Shown piece by piece: positions 26,063 to 36,163 of a stretch of 64,000 nucleotides of DNA. The position numbers and the translations under genes were made by a program. How positions within the stretch are numbered: the stretch's first letter is position 1; the number at the start of each line of letters is the position of its first letter. This DNA is from Paracoccus contaminans (GTDB lineage: Bacteria; Pseudomonadota; Alphaproteobacteria; Rhodobacterales; Rhodobacteraceae): assembly GCF_002105555.1 (NCBI RefSeq), contig NZ_CP020612.1, positions 957,001 to 1,021,000 on the forward strand. The letters are read 5' to 3'. The notes under the pieces were generated by a model, which saw only the letters and a program-made list of their open reading frames with translations, did not search any database and was not told where the DNA came from.

Positions 26063-27424
26063 ATGTTTGCCCAGACGCTGTTCCGTCCCGGGGCCGATGC
26101 GCATCTGCTTTATCAAGCGGACCCCGGCCCCGTCATGCGCCCCGTCCGGCCGGCCAAGATCCGCCAGATCGCAGCCTGCGACGATGACGAGACGAACGCC
26201 CGTGTCCACCAGCGGATCGAGGCGCGCTGGCGCCGGCCGGTCAATCCGGCCGTCTTTCGGCTCGCCTCGTCCCTGGTCGTGCTGAAGGACGCGGAATACC
26301 GCGACAACCGGGTCTCGGTTGACGGCAAATGGCTGCTCAGCGGGGCGGGCGGCACGCGAATCTGGACGCGGCACGCGCGCAAGGCTTCGGCCGAGGAGAT
26401 GGCCGCAGCGGTGGCCGAGGTCGATGCGTTGAAATCGCCCGACCCGATCGGCATCCGGGGCGGACAGGGGCGGGTTCCAGACCATGTCCCCATTGCCGTC
26501 GATCTTCGCAATGGCTATAATTTCTATCATTTCATGACCGAGGGGATGCCGCAGCTTGCGGTGATCGCCCGTGCCGCCAGCACGGCGCCCATCCATGTCC
26601 ACCTGCCCAGCGTGGCTGGCATCCGGGGCTTTGTTCACGGATTCATCCAGGCGATCTATCCGCAGCTCGTCGGGCGGATCGTCTTCATCGACAGCCGGAC
26701 AAGATATGACATGGTGCAGGCCGTCTATCAGCACCGGCATTATCTTTATCAGGTGTCCGATCCGTCGGTTGAGGCGGCGGTCGGCCTGACGCCCGCCGAT
26801 GACCCTTGGCGCCACCTGTCGGCCTCGCCTGCGTCCCGTTCCTTCGTGGCCAAAAGCACGATCGACGAGGGGCAGGATCTGCTTGCCGCCGATGTGCGCG
26901 CCCGCCTTGCCGGGGTGGCGATGGACGATATTCCCGAACGCGCGCTGGTGCTGCGCGACCCGGCGCGAGGCGCGCGAGATCGCAAGAATCAAAGATCGGC
27001 ATGGTTCGAGCAGACCATGAAGGATCTGGGTTTCAGGCCCGTCTATCTCGAACGGCTTTCCCCGGTGGACCAGATGGCGCTGTGGGCGGGGGCCAGGATG
27101 GTGCTGGCCCCCCATGGCGCGGCCTTTGCCCACATGTTCTTTGCCTCACCCACGACCGAGGCGATCGAGATCGGCACGCCCCAGACACAGGCGCATCGCT
27201 GGGGCGATTTCCTGCAGAACGCGCATGTCTCGCGCTGCCGCTATACGACCATCTTCGCGGATGTGAGCCGGGCGGGAGTAGACCCCGAATATCGCAAGAT
27301 GGCCGTGCCGCCCATCGCTGCGGGACATCTGGGCATCCGGTATTCGAACCGGCTTGTCGAGGCGGTCGAGGCGCGTGTCGCGGCCATGTCGTCCGGCGAG
27401 GCCGGCCCCCCTGCGGATTTCTGA
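26063..27424 (+). CDS. glycosyltransferase family 61 protein (DUF563)
   Basis: This 453-residue protein has the DUF563/GT61 motifs NGYNFYHFMTEGMPQLAVIA near residues 145-165 and, in the C-terminal domain, WAGARMVLAPHGAAFAHMFF followed by the acidic AIEIGTP. It has no signal or membrane segment, so it acts in the cytoplasm on a nucleotide sugar. The acceptor is unknown; in Rhodobacteraceae such genes usually serve capsule, O-antigen or exopolysaccharide. GAGAAAG precedes ATG 26063; an ATG ten codons earlier is also possible. A second putative glycosyltransferase follows after 165 bp. Confidence 0.82.
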   Translation: MFAQTLFRPGADAHLLYQADPGPVMRPVRPAKIRQIAACDDDETNARVHQRIEARWRRPVNPAVFRLASSLVVLKDAEYRDNRVSVDGKWLLSGAGGTRIWTRHARKASAEEMAAAVAEVDALKSPDPIGIRGGQGRVPDHVPIAVDLRNGYNFYHFMTEGMPQLAVIARAASTAPIHVHLPSVAGIRGFVHGFIQAIYPQLVGRIVFIDSRTRYDMVQAVYQHRHYLYQVSDPSVEAAVGLTPADDPWRHLSASPASRSFVAKSTIDEGQDLLAADVRARLAGVAMDDIPERALVLRDPARGARDRKNQRSAWFEQTMKDLGFRPVYLERLSPVDQMALWAGARMVLAPHGAAFAHMFFASPTTEAIEIGTPQTQAHRWGDFLQNAHVSRCRYTTIFADVSRAGVDPEYRKMAVPPIAAGHLGIRYSNRLVEAVEARVAAMSSGEAGPPADF

Positions 27425-27472
27425 GCCAGGCGCCTGCCTTTTGCAGGAAACAAGGACAAGACGCCTCCTGGC

Positions 27473-27506
27473 GCCCTGTTGTTAACCTTATCTTAAGCAA
27501 CAGGGC
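27473..27506. promoter_or_regulatory. inverted repeat around a TTAA-N7-TTAA (CtrA-like) site
   Basis: GCCCTGTTG (27473-27481) and CAACAGGGC (27498-27506) form perfect 9-bp arms. The 16-base centre contains TTAA-CCTTATC-TTAA, an exact match to the alphaproteobacterial CtrA consensus TTAA-N7-TTAA. It lies about 85 bp before the chosen start of the next gene and about 35 bp before an alternative ATG. Confidence 0.5.
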
Positions 27507-27589
27507 CGCACAAACGTCCCGGCCCTTCGGACAGATTGCCGATGGCAAAGGGGGGCGCCTGGGGCGATTTGGACGGGGCTGTGGATCGG

Positions 27590-28474
27590 ATGAAACATAT
27601 CGTGGGCGTCTGCCGGTTTTCCATGCTGGGTCGGGGCGATTGGAAAGCCTATCGGGGGCAGCCCGACGAGGCGCTCGAGCGGATCTATGACGAAAAGGCG
27701 CTGGAGCTGTTCGCCCCCGACCGGCTCGAGGCGCGGCTGGCAACATTCCGCTACCTGACGCTTGCCTCGATGGCGGCGCAGACGGATCAGGATTTCGTCT
27801 TCATCGTCGTGTCCTCCGACCGGATGCCGCGCGTCTACCAGGACCGGCTGCGGGTCTTGTGCGCGGGCATTCCCCAGGTCGTGCTGCGCTTTGTGCCGCC
27901 CATGCATATCGGCGATGCGCAGCGCGCGATCATGGAGGAATTGTCACTGCCCCTTGCCGATTGCCTGCAATTCCGGCTGGACGACGACGACTGCGTGTCG
28001 CGCGATTATGTGCGCCGCCTGCGCCGGGTGGGGCAGATGAACCGCCGGCAGGCGATCTTCGGCGTCAGCTTCAGCCAGCAGTATTACTGCGTCACCGACG
28101 GGCCGACCAAGGGCGTCTACAACTGGTACAGCCCCTTCTTCAGCGCCGGGGCCGCGGTGCGCCACCCGCGCGAGACGGTGTTCGGCTTTGGGCATTATCA
28201 GATCCCCCACCGCATGTTCGCCGTCACCGATCCCCATTTCCCCAACCTCGTCACGCATCGGGGCGACAATGACACGCCCCGCCACGAGGCCGCGATCCTG
28301 AAAAAGCGTGGCATGGTGCCCGCCTCGGCAGAGGAAATGCGCAAGGCGGTCGAACGGCATTTCAGCTTCCTGACCCGGCAGGGGATGGTCGCCTGCCAAC
28401 TGAGCGGCCTTTTTTCCCTGCCCGAGGCGCAACCCGCCGAGCCCCTGCCCGAGGCAAGCAGGCTAATCGCCTGA
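27590..28474 (+). CDS. putative rhamnosyltransferase-like glycosyltransferase
   Basis: This 294-residue protein resembles the putative rhamnosyl transferase family (PF11316): it opens [20 protein letters not shown], has [20 protein letters not shown], and contains the acidic metal/nucleotide-sugar motif [14 protein letters not shown] near residue 130. No membrane segment is seen. The donor and acceptor sugars cannot be read from sequence. Start choice is uncertain: ATG 27590 gives the best family start, while ATG 27542 adds 16 residues. It ends 12 bp inside the convergent mutS locus. Confidence 0.72.
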   Translation: MKHIVGVCRFSMLGRGDWKAYRGQPDEALERIYDEKALELFAPDRLEARLATFRYLTLASMAAQTDQDFVFIVVSSDRMPRVYQDRLRVLCAGIPQVVLRFVPPMHIGDAQRAIMEELSLPLADCLQFRLDDDDCVSRDYVRRLRRVGQMNRRQAIFGVSFSQQYYCVTDGPTKGVYNWYSPFFSAGAAVRHPRETVFGFGHYQIPHRMFAVTDPHFPNLVTHRGDNDTPRHEAAILKKRGMVPASAEEMRKAVERHFSFLTRQGMVACQLSGLFSLPEAQPAEPLPEASRLIA

Positions 28475-31128
28475 GCGGCCGACAAGGGCGCTCAGCTCAT
28501 AGATCAGGTCAAGGGCGGCACGCGGGGTCAGCTCATCGGGGCGGAGCGCCCGCAGCCTTTGTTCGGCCGCCGAGGGCGGTGGCGCGGGGGCCTTGGGCGC
28601 AGGCGGGGGCGGGGACGGCGGCAGGGCGGCCCGGAACAGCGGCAGGTCGTCGATCAGGGCGGCGGGGCGGGTGCCGCCCTCGCGCGCGCCCTGTTCCAGC
28701 GCCGACAGGATCGTGCGCGCACGGTCCACCACCGCCGCCGGCAGCCCCGCCAGCCGCGCCACCTGCACGCCATAGGACCGGTCCGCCGCACCCTTGCGGA
28801 CCTCGTGCAGGAAGATCACGTCGCCTTCCCATTCGCGCACCGTGACGGTTGCGTTCTCGACGCCCGGCAGCGTGGCAGCCAGGCGTGTCATCTCGTGGTA
28901 ATGGGTGGCGAACAGCGCACGGCAGCGATTGGCGGCATGCAGATGTTCCAGCACCGCCCAGGCGATCGACAACCCGTCCCAGGTGGCCGTGCCGCGCCCG
29001 ATCTCGTCCAGGATCACCAGCGCGCCGGCATCCGCCTGGTTCAGGATCGCGGCCGTCTCGACCATCTCGACCATGAAGGTGGATCGCCCGCGCGCCAGAT
29101 CGTCCGCGGCCCCCACCCGGCTGAACAGCTGCGATACCAGCCCGACATGCGCCCGCGCGGCCGGGACGAAGGCGCCGGCCTGCGCCAGAACGGCGATCAG
29201 CGCGTTCTGGCGCAGAAAGGTCGATTTCCCGGCCATGTTCGGCCCGGTCAGCAGCCAGATCGCCGGGGTGTCTCCCGCCGTCAGAGCGCAGTCATTGGCC
29301 ACGAAGGGCTCGCCCCTGCGCCTGAGCGCCTGTTCGACGACCGGGTGGCGGCCACCCTCGACCACAAAGGCGCGGCTGTCATCCACGAGGGGCCGCACCC
29401 AGCCCTCGCCCGTGGCCAGATCGGCCCATGCCGCGGCCAGGTCGATTTCGGCCAGCGCGCGCGCGATCTGGCCGATCCGCGCCCCCGCATCCAGCACCGA
29501 CCGGGCCAGGCGGGCAAAAATGCCCCGCTCGATTTCAAGCGCGCGGTCGCGGGCATTGAGGATGCGCGTTTCCAGTTCCGACAGCGCCAGCGTGGTGAAG
29601 CGGATCTGGTTGGCCGTGGTCTGGCGGTGGATGAACCGCCCCGACAGGGGCGGGGCCAGCATCCGTTCGGCATGGATGGCGGTTGTTTCGATGAAATAGC
29701 CCAGCACGTTGTTGTGCCGGATCTTGAGGCTCTGCACCCCCGTTTCGGCGACATAATCGGCCTGCATGCGGGCGATGACGCCGCGCCCCTCGTCCCGCAG
29801 TGCGCGGGTTTCATCCAGTTCGGCGTCATGTCCGGCCGCGACAAAGCCGCCGTCGCGCGTCAGCAGCGGCGGCTCGGCCACCAGCGCATCCTCTAGCAGG
29901 GCGGCAAGCGGCTCCTGCCCCGTGAGATCCGCTGCCGCCTCGGCAAGCAGCGGATCGGCGTTTTCCAGCAGCGCGGCAATGCGCGCCGCCGCCGCCAGCC
30001 CCGCCCTGATCGCCCCCAGATCGCGCGGCCCGCCCCGGTCGAGGCCAAGGCGCGAGAGCGCGCGGTCGATGTCGGGCACCTGCGCCAGCGCCTCGCGCAG
30101 CTCGGCGACCAGGCGCGGGTCCTCGGCCAGCGCCGCCACGGCCGCCTGGCGGCGATGGATCAGCGCAAGATCGCGCGACGGCGCGCTGATGCGCCGTTCC
30201 AGCAGCCGCGCCCCGGCAGCCGTGACGGTCCGGTCGATCGCCCCCAGCAGCGACCCCTCGCGCCCCCCGACAGCGCCTGCGTCAGTTCCAGGTTGCGCCG
30301 GGTCGCCGCGTCGATGCTCATCACCCCGCTGCCGCTTTCCCGGACGGGGGGCAGCAACCGCGGCATATGGCCGCGCTGGGTCAGCGCCAGATAATCGGCG
30401 ATCGCCCCCATCGCCGAAAGCTCGGCACGCGAGAACTGGCCAAAGCCGTCCAGCGTCTCGACCCCGTAAAGCGCGCATAGCCGCCGCACCGCCGCGGTCG
30501 AATCGAAACTGGCCGCCGACATCTCGGTCAGCGCCGCGCCCGCATCGGCCGCCAGATCGCCCAGCCCCGTGCCATCCAGGGCCAGCAGCTCGCGCGGGGC
30601 ATGGCGGGCAAGCTCCGGCCCCAGCCGCGCCGGCGGACAGGGCGCCACCCGCAGCGCGCCGGTCGAGATGTCCACCCAGGCAAGCGCGCCATCATCCCGC
30701 ACCATGGCCCAGGCGGCCAGAAAGTTGTGCCGCCGCGCCTCGAGCAGCGATTCCTCGGTCAGGGTGCCGGGTGTGACCACCCGCACCACATCGCGCGCCA
30801 CGACCGATTTCGACCCGCGCTTCCTGGCCTCGGCCGGGTCCTCGGTCTGCTCGGCGATGGCGACGCGAAAGCCCTTGCGGATCAGCGTCAGCAGATAGGA
30901 TTCGGCCGCGTGGACCGGCACCCCGCACATCGGGATCGGCTCACCCAGATGCGTGCCGCGCCTTGTCAGCGCGATGTCCAGCGCGGCCGCGGCGGCCACC
31001 GCGTCGTCAAAGAACATCTCGTAGAAATCGCCCATCCGATAGAACAGCAGCGTGCCGGGATTGGCCGCGCGGATGGCCAGATACTGGGCCATCATCGGGG
31101 TGGGCTGGGGGGCGGGCAGTTCAGTCAT
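28463..31128 (-). pseudogene. mutS: mutS, DNA mismatch repair protein, broken by a -1 frameshift
   Basis: The locus encodes a full-length MutS in two overlapping frames. From ATG 31128 the first frame gives the mismatch-binding domain ([20 protein letters not shown], with the Phe-x-Glu of the mismatch-contacting loop) and runs correctly to [13 protein letters not shown] near codon 287. It then becomes nonsense and stops at 30160. The rest ([20 protein letters not shown] onward) is in another frame down to 28463. It includes the P-loop [32 protein letters not shown] and [10 protein letters not shown], all intact. The switch falls on a run of six G (minus strand, 30263-30268) where seven would restore the frame. 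Everything else looks selected, so this is a very recent mutation, a slippage site, or an assembly error. Confidence 0.88.
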
Positions 31129-31328
31129 CGCGGGCCTTTCAAAGCACCTGCCCTTCTAGGCCGCGGGGCGGGCGATGGGAACCGCGCTGCCGGTCAGGGC
31201 AGCTGGCGGCGCAGGCCCGCATGGCGGCAATGGCCCCGGCCGGGGGATGTGCCCTGCGTCCCCCTGAAAGCGGCCGCCGACCCCGGCCGGGCTGCGCGGT
31301 GCCCCTGGCTGGCCTTGATCGGGGGCCA

Positions 31329-32237
31329 TCAGGCCGCCGGTCCGGGCCCCTCGCCGGCAAACAGCTCGCCCCGCATGACCTGCCGGTGCCGTTCGCGGAA
31401 CCGGGCGCGGTCGGCGGGCGTGTATTCGTCCGCGCAGTGGTGGCAGCCGGCGCCTTCCTCGTATTCGGGGCGCAGGGTGTCGGCCGGCGCAAGCGGGCGG
31501 CGGCAGGCATGGCACAGGACATGGCCGCCGGGCGCCAGCCCATGGGTCAGGCTGACGCGCCGGTCAAAGACAAAGCAGGCCCCGTCCCACAGGCTTTCGG
31601 CGGTCGGCATCTGTTCAAGATAGCTCAGGATGCCGCCCTGCAGGTGGAACACCTCGGGCACGCCCTCGCCCAGCAGGAAATTGGTCGATTTCTCGCATCG
31701 GATGCCGCCGGTGCAGAACATGGCGATACGCTTGCCGGCAAAGCGATGGGCATTGGCGCGCCACCAGGCCGGAAAGTCGCGGAACGAGCGGGTTCCGGGA
31801 TCGACGGCGCCGCGAAAGGTGCCGATGGCGACCTCATAATCGTTGCGGGTGTCGATCACCGCCACATCGGGGGCCGAAATCAGCGCGTTCCAGTCGGCCG
31901 GGGCGACATAGCGGCCCACATGGGCGGCCGGGTCCACCTGCGGCTGGCCCATGGTCACGATCTCGGCCTTGACGCGCACCTTCATGCGGCCGAAGGGCAT
32001 CTGCGGCGCGGTGCTTTCCTTCCAGGTCAGCCCCCCGCATCCCGGCAGCGCGCGCAGATGCGCCAGCACCGCCTCGACCCCCTCACGCGGGCCGGCGATG
32101 GTGCCGTTGACCCCCTCGGCCGCCAGGATCAGCGTGCCGCGCACCCCTGCCCCTTCGGCCAGCGCCAGCAGCGGCGGCCTGAGCGCGGCAGGGTCGGGCA
32201 GGCGGGCAAAGTGATACAGCGCGGCGACGGTCAGCAT
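31329..32237 (-). CDS. trhO: tRNA uridine(34) hydroxylase, rhodanese type
   Basis: This 302-residue protein matches TrhO (YceA), which adds oxygen to U34 of tRNA to make 5-hydroxyuridine. An N-terminal ferredoxin-like domain ([27 protein letters not shown]) precedes a rhodanese domain with [18 protein letters not shown] and the active loop [18 protein letters not shown] Cys-rich C-terminal segment follows ([16 protein letters not shown]). It lies between mutS and pncA on the minus strand, with no obvious operon partner. Confidence 0.94.
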   Translation of the reverse strand: MLTVAALYHFARLPDPAALRPPLLALAEGAGVRGTLILAAEGVNGTIAGPREGVEAVLAHLRALPGCGGLTWKESTAPQMPFGRMKVRVKAEIVTMGQPQVDPAAHVGRYVAPADWNALISAPDVAVIDTRNDYEVAIGTFRGAVDPGTRSFRDFPAWWRANAHRFAGKRIAMFCTGGIRCEKSTNFLLGEGVPEVFHLQGGILSYLEQMPTAESLWDGACFVFDRRVSLTHGLAPGGHVLCHACRRPLAPADTLRPEYEEGAGCHHCADEYTPADRARFRERHRQVMRGELFAGEGPGPAA

Positions 32238-32319
32238 CCCCCTGCCCTAGCCCCGCCGCAGCATTGACGCAACTCCATGCCCTCCCTAGGCTTTGCCCGG
32301 TCTTTTTGGGGGGATGCGG

Positions 32320-32913
32320 ATGCGGGCGCTGGTGGTGATCGACATGCAGGTGGATTTCTGCCCCGGCGGCGCCCTGGCCGTTCCGGGCGGCGATGCCATC
32401 ATTCCCGCCATCAACGACCTGATGCCCGATTTCGACGCGGTGGTGCTGACCCAGGACTGGCATCCGCCCGATCATTCCAGCTTTGCCGCCAACCACCCGG
32501 CAGCCGAGCCGTTTTCCACCGTGCAGATGCCCTATGGTCCGCAGGTGCTGTGGCCGGTGCATTGCGTGATCGGCTCGCCCGGGGCGGCCTTTCACCCCGC
32601 ACTGGCCGTCGATGTTGCCGACATGACGATCCGCAAGGGGTTCCGCCCCCAGGTGGACAGCTATTCGGCCTTTTTCGACAACGACCATGCCACCCCCACC
32701 GGGCTGGCCGGCTATCTGCGCGAACGGGGGCTGGATGATGTGACCTTTGTCGGCCTTGCCCATGATTTCTGCGTCGCCTGGTCGGCGATCGACGCGGCCC
32801 GGCTGGGCTTTCGCACCACCGTGATCGAGGATGCGACCCGCGCCATCGACCTCGACGGCTCGCGCCGGGCGGCGCAGGACGCGATGCGCGCGGCCGGGGT
32901 GCGGCTGGCATGA
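32320..32913 (+). CDS. pncA: nicotinamidase
   Basis: This 197-residue isochorismatase-like hydrolase deaminates nicotinamide to nicotinate. Catalytic residues are visible: D8 in VVIDMQVDFCPGG, K106 in TIRKGF, and C151 in GLAHDFCVAWS; the metal site is D46-W-H48-P-P-D-H52. ATG 32320 is preferred over ATG 32314 because the G-rich ribosome site then sits about six bases upstream. Its end overlaps the pncB start (ATGATGA), so the two salvage enzymes are co-translated. It is divergent from trhO. Confidence 0.95.
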   Translation: MRALVVIDMQVDFCPGGALAVPGGDAIIPAINDLMPDFDAVVLTQDWHPPDHSSFAANHPAAEPFSTVQMPYGPQVLWPVHCVIGSPGAAFHPALAVDVADMTIRKGFRPQVDSYSAFFDNDHATPTGLAGYLRERGLDDVTFVGLAHDFCVAWSAIDAARLGFRTTVIEDATRAIDLDGSRRAAQDAMRAAGVRLA

Positions 32914-34217
32914 TGATCCCGACTGTCGATATTGCGACCCGCGTCTATAACCACAAATGGAAGATCGATCCGATCGTCCGCAGCCTGATCGACACCGACT
33001 TCTACAAGCTGCTGATGTGCCAGTCGGTCTTTCGCAATCGGCCGGACGTGAACGTCACCTTCCAGCTGATCAATCGCAGCAGATCCATCCGCCTTGCCGA
33101 GCTGATCGACGAGGGCGAGCTGCGCGAACAGCTGGACCATGTGCGCAGCCTGTCGCTGACCCGCGGCGAATCCACCTGGCTGCGGGGCAACACCTTCTAT
33201 GGCAAGCGGCAGATGTTCCGCCCCGACTTCATGGAGTTCCTCGAGGGGCTGCGCCTGCCGCCCTATTACCTGGAAAAGCGCGAGGGCCAGTATGAGCTGA
33301 CCTTCGAGGGGCGCTGGCCAGAGGTGATGCTGTGGGAGATCCCCGCCCTTGCCATCATCATGGAACTGCGCTCGCGCGCGGTGCTCAAGGATCTCGGTCG
33401 GTTCGAGCTGCAGGTTCTGTATGCCCGCGCGATGACGCGGCTATGGGAAAAGATCGAGGCGCTGCGCGCCCTTGGCCCCGACCTGCGCATCGCCGATTTC
33501 GGCACCCGTCGGCGCCATTCCTTCCTGTGGCAGGACTGGTGCGTGCAGGCGATGATCGAGGGGCTGCACGAGCGGTTCACCGGCACGTCCAACTGCCTGA
33601 TCGCCATGCGCCGCGACATCGAGGCGATCGGCACCAATGCGCATGAGCTGCCGATGGTCTATGCCGCGCTGGCCGGAAACGATCAGGCCCTGCGGCAGGC
33701 ACCCTACCGCGTGCTGGCCGACTGGCACGAGGAACATGATGGCAACCTGCGCATCATGCTGCCCGATACCTATGGCACCCGCGGCTTTCTGGACCGGGCG
33801 CCCGACTGGCTGGCCGGCTGGACGGGCATCCGGATCGACAGCGGCGATCCGGTGGCGACCACGGAATATGCCATCGACTGGTGGAAGGCCCGTGGCGAGG
33901 ACCCGCGCGAAAAGCTGGTCATCTTTTCCGACGGGCTGGACGTGCCCGAGATGGCCGCGCTGTTCCGCCGCTTCAACGGACAGGTCAAGGTCAGCTTCGG
34001 CTGGGGCACGCTGCTGACCAATGATTTCCGCGGCCTCGTTCCGGGCGACGGGCTGGCGCCCTTCAGCCTGGTGTGCAAGGCGGTGGCCGCCGATGGGCAC
34101 CCCACGGTCAAGCTGTCCGACAACCCCGAAAAGGCGACCGGCCCGGCGGACCTGATCGAGCATTACAAGCAGGTCTTCAACGTCGGCAAGCAGGCAGCGC
34201 AGGCGGTGCGGGTGTAA
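32910..34217 (+). CDS. pncB: nicotinate phosphoribosyltransferase
   Basis: This 435-residue enzyme couples nicotinate and PRPP to nicotinate mononucleotide, the step after PncA. Family motifs: LIDTDFYKLLMCQSVFRN near the start, ADFGTRRRHSF (the conserved segment bearing the autophosphorylated His region), GTSNCLIAMR, and IRIDSGDP near residue 310. The C-terminal phosphate loop region is FGWGTLLTNDF. It follows pncA with overlapping codons. A Shine-Dalgarno is absent, as expected for coupled translation. Confidence 0.96.
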   Translation: MMIPTVDIATRVYNHKWKIDPIVRSLIDTDFYKLLMCQSVFRNRPDVNVTFQLINRSRSIRLAELIDEGELREQLDHVRSLSLTRGESTWLRGNTFYGKRQMFRPDFMEFLEGLRLPPYYLEKREGQYELTFEGRWPEVMLWEIPALAIIMELRSRAVLKDLGRFELQVLYARAMTRLWEKIEALRALGPDLRIADFGTRRRHSFLWQDWCVQAMIEGLHERFTGTSNCLIAMRRDIEAIGTNAHELPMVYAALAGNDQALRQAPYRVLADWHEEHDGNLRIMLPDTYGTRGFLDRAPDWLAGWTGIRIDSGDPVATTEYAIDWWKARGEDPREKLVIFSDGLDVPEMAALFRRFNGQVKVSFGWGTLLTNDFRGLVPGDGLAPFSLVCKAVAADGHPTVKLSDNPEKATGPADLIEHYKQVFNVGKQAAQAVRV

Positions 34218-34290
34218 ATCCCCCCGCCGATCGCGCCCGGGTTTTCAACAGGGCCAGTCTGTCAGCGGGCCCGCGATGCCGGCCCTGCCG

Positions 34291-34755
34291 TCACACCGGC
34301 ACTGCCGTGGTCTGCTGCACGACGCGCAGCGCAAAGGACGACTGCATCTGCGCCACCCCTGGCAGGCGGGCCAGATGCTGGCGGTGGATGCGGGCGAAAT
34401 CGTCGGTATCGGCCGCCAGCACCTTCAGCAGATAATCGGCGGACCCGGCCATCAGGTGGCACTCCAGCACCTCGGGGACAGCGCGGACGGCGCGCTCGAA
34501 CGCCTCGAGCGTTGCGTCGCCCTGGCCCGACAGGGTGATCTCGACAAAGACGGTGGTGGTCTGCCCCAGCTTGCGCGGATCAAGCAGGGCGACATAGGCG
34601 GCGATGAAGCCCGCTTCCTCAAGCCGCTGGACGCGGCGATGGCAGGCGCTGGCCGACAGGTTGACCCGCTGGGCCAGATCGGCGTTGGAAATCCGCCCGT
34701 CCCTTTGCAGCACCGTCAGGATGCGGCGGTCGGTAGGATCAAGATGATCGGTCAT
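34291..34755 (-). CDS. Lrp/AsnC family transcriptional regulator
   Basis: This 154-residue regulator has an N-terminal winged HTH (DPTDRRILTVLQRDGRISNA, LAQRVNLSASACHRRVQRLE) and a C-terminal RAM/ligand domain (TVFVEITLSGQ, VLECHLMAGSADYLLKV). The family binds amino acids and controls amino-acid genes. No amino-acid gene is adjacent, so the target is unknown; a local or global role are both possible. It lies downstream of mscL on the same strand, and the mscL terminator falls just upstream of its start. Confidence 0.92.
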   Translation of the reverse strand: MTDHLDPTDRRILTVLQRDGRISNADLAQRVNLSASACHRRVQRLEEAGFIAAYVALLDPRKLGQTTTVFVEITLSGQGDATLEAFERAVRAVPEVLECHLMAGSADYLLKVLAADTDDFARIHRQHLARLPGVAQMQSSFALRVVQQTTAVPV

Positions 34756-34788
34756 TGCAGCTTTCCTGGACAGGGCCAGCCTGCAAGG

Positions 34789-34817
34789 AAAACGGGCGGC
34801 CCGCAAGGGACCGCCCG
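34789..34817 (-). terminator. Rho-independent terminator of mscL
   Basis: On the minus strand CGGGCGG (34811-34817) pairs with CCGCCCG (34793-34799), followed by TTTT (34789-34792) and CC. It begins about 28 bp beyond the mscL stop and separates mscL from the Lrp-type regulator. Confidence 0.72.
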
Positions 34818-34844
34818 GCTGAGAATGCCTCGGGGACCGTCCGT

Positions 34845-35282
34845 TCAGACGCGCGGGCGCGCCGCCAGCAGGTCGCGGATCTCGGCCAGCAGCGCCTCCT
34901 GCGAGGGGCCGGCGGCCGATCCGTCGGCGACTTGCTTTTTCACCGCCGCTTCCTTGATGCGGTTCACGCCCTTGACCAGCAGGAACACGACAAAGGCGAT
35001 GATGAGGAAATTCAGCACCGCCGTGATGAACGAGCCATAGGCCCATACGGTCGCGCCCGCGTCCTTGGCGGCGGTCAGCGAGGCACCATCGGGCGCCACG
35101 CCCTTCAGCACGATGTAGTTGCTGGAGAAATCGGTGTTCCCCGTCACCATGCTGAGGATCGGGTTGATGAGGTCATCCACCATCGACGTCACGATCGCTG
35201 TAAAGGCGGCGCCGATGATGATGCCGACGGCCATGTCCATGACATTGCCCTTGGCGATGAAATCGCGGAATTCCTTGATCAT
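34845..35282 (-). CDS. mscL: large-conductance mechanosensitive channel
   Basis: MscL (145 residues) is a homopentameric inner-membrane channel that opens under high membrane tension to release solutes on osmotic downshock. It opens [20 protein letters not shown] with the conserved amphipathic helix, then TM1 [20 protein letters not shown] and TM2 [20 protein letters not shown]. The C-terminal cytoplasmic helix ([13 protein letters not shown]) forms the bundle. The start at 35282 omits an upstream in-frame stretch that does not match the family. It is divergent from the glutathione transferase gene. Confidence 0.97.
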   Translation of the reverse strand: MIKEFRDFIAKGNVMDMAVGIIIGAAFTAIVTSMVDDLINPILSMVTGNTDFSSNYIVLKGVAPDGASLTAAKDAGATVWAYGSFITAVLNFLIIAFVVFLLVKGVNRIKEAAVKKQVADGSAAGPSQEALLAEIRDLLAARPRV

Positions 35283-35391
35283 GCTGATATACCTGTCCCG
35301 GTGTTCTTGTCCGGCGGGCTGGCCGCCTTGTCCGATCCAGTCTATCACGGCTTAAACATTTCTTACAATTGCGTGTGACTTGAGGTAACCG

Positions 35392-36096
35392 ATGATCGTC
35401 GATCCCGATGAGTTTCCCATCATGCGCCGCTGGCCGCCCCGCCGGCCGCAGGCGATCCAGCTTTACACCCTGAACACCCCCAACGGTGCCAAGGCGTCCA
35501 TCATGCTGGAGGAATGCGGGCTGGATTATGACGCCCACCGCATCGACATCGGCGAGGCCGCCGACCAGCTGACGCCCGAATTCATGTCGCTGAACCCCAA
35601 CCACAAGATCCCCGCGATCATCGATCCGGACGGGCCGGGGGGACGGCCCATGGGGCTGTGGGAATCGGGGGCGATCCTGCTGTATCTGGCGGGCAAGACC
35701 AGCCGGTTCCTGCCTGCGGACGGGGCCGCGCGCTGGCAGACGGTGCAATGGCTGATGTTCCAGATGGGCGGGGTGGGGCCGATGATGGGCCAGCTTGGCT
35801 TTTTCCACGCCTACAAGGGCCGCGAGATCGAGGACAAGCGCCCCCGCGACCGTTATGCGGCCGAAACCCGCCGCCTGCTCGGGGTTCTGGACAGGCAGCT
35901 GGCGGGCAGGGAATGGATCACGGGCGATTATTCCATCGCCGACATCGCCACGGCCCCCTGGGTGAACAATCTGCTGACGAAATACGACGCCGGGGCGCTG
36001 GTGCGGTTTGACGAATTCGGGGCCGTGTCGGCCTGGCTCGACCGTTTCATGGCGCGCCCGGCGGTTCAGCGAGGGATGCAGGTCGGGGCCGCCTGA
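35392..36096 (+). CDS. glutathione S-transferase family protein (YfcG/YghU-like)
   Basis: This 234-residue protein has an N-terminal thioredoxin-like GST domain with IQLYTLNTPNGAKASIMLEE, the Thr/Asn-containing site of the nu-class YfcG/YghU group, and NPNHKIPAIIDPDGPGG, the glutathione-binding cis-Pro region, followed by WESGAILLYLA. The C-terminal helical domain has WITGDYSIADIATAPWV. Such enzymes have disulfide-bond reductase activity toward glutathione-linked substrates. GAGG lies upstream of ATG 35392. The substrate is unknown. Confidence 0.87.
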   Translation: MIVDPDEFPIMRRWPPRRPQAIQLYTLNTPNGAKASIMLEECGLDYDAHRIDIGEAADQLTPEFMSLNPNHKIPAIIDPDGPGGRPMGLWESGAILLYLAGKTSRFLPADGAARWQTVQWLMFQMGGVGPMMGQLGFFHAYKGREIEDKRPRDRYAAETRRLLGVLDRQLAGREWITGDYSIADIATAPWVNNLLTKYDAGALVRFDEFGAVSAWLDRFMARPAVQRGMQVGAA

Positions 36097-36163
36097 TTTC
36101 TTTTCCTTTGTTTTCATGATGCGCCTGCAAGGCAGAGGGCATTTTCATACGGCAGTCCTTGTC

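Noticed and set aside
35352..35366. TTAAACATTTCTTAC as a third CtrA site between mscL and the GST gene
   Set aside because: The second half is TTAC rather than TTAA; one mismatch in eight in an AT-rich promoter is weak evidence.
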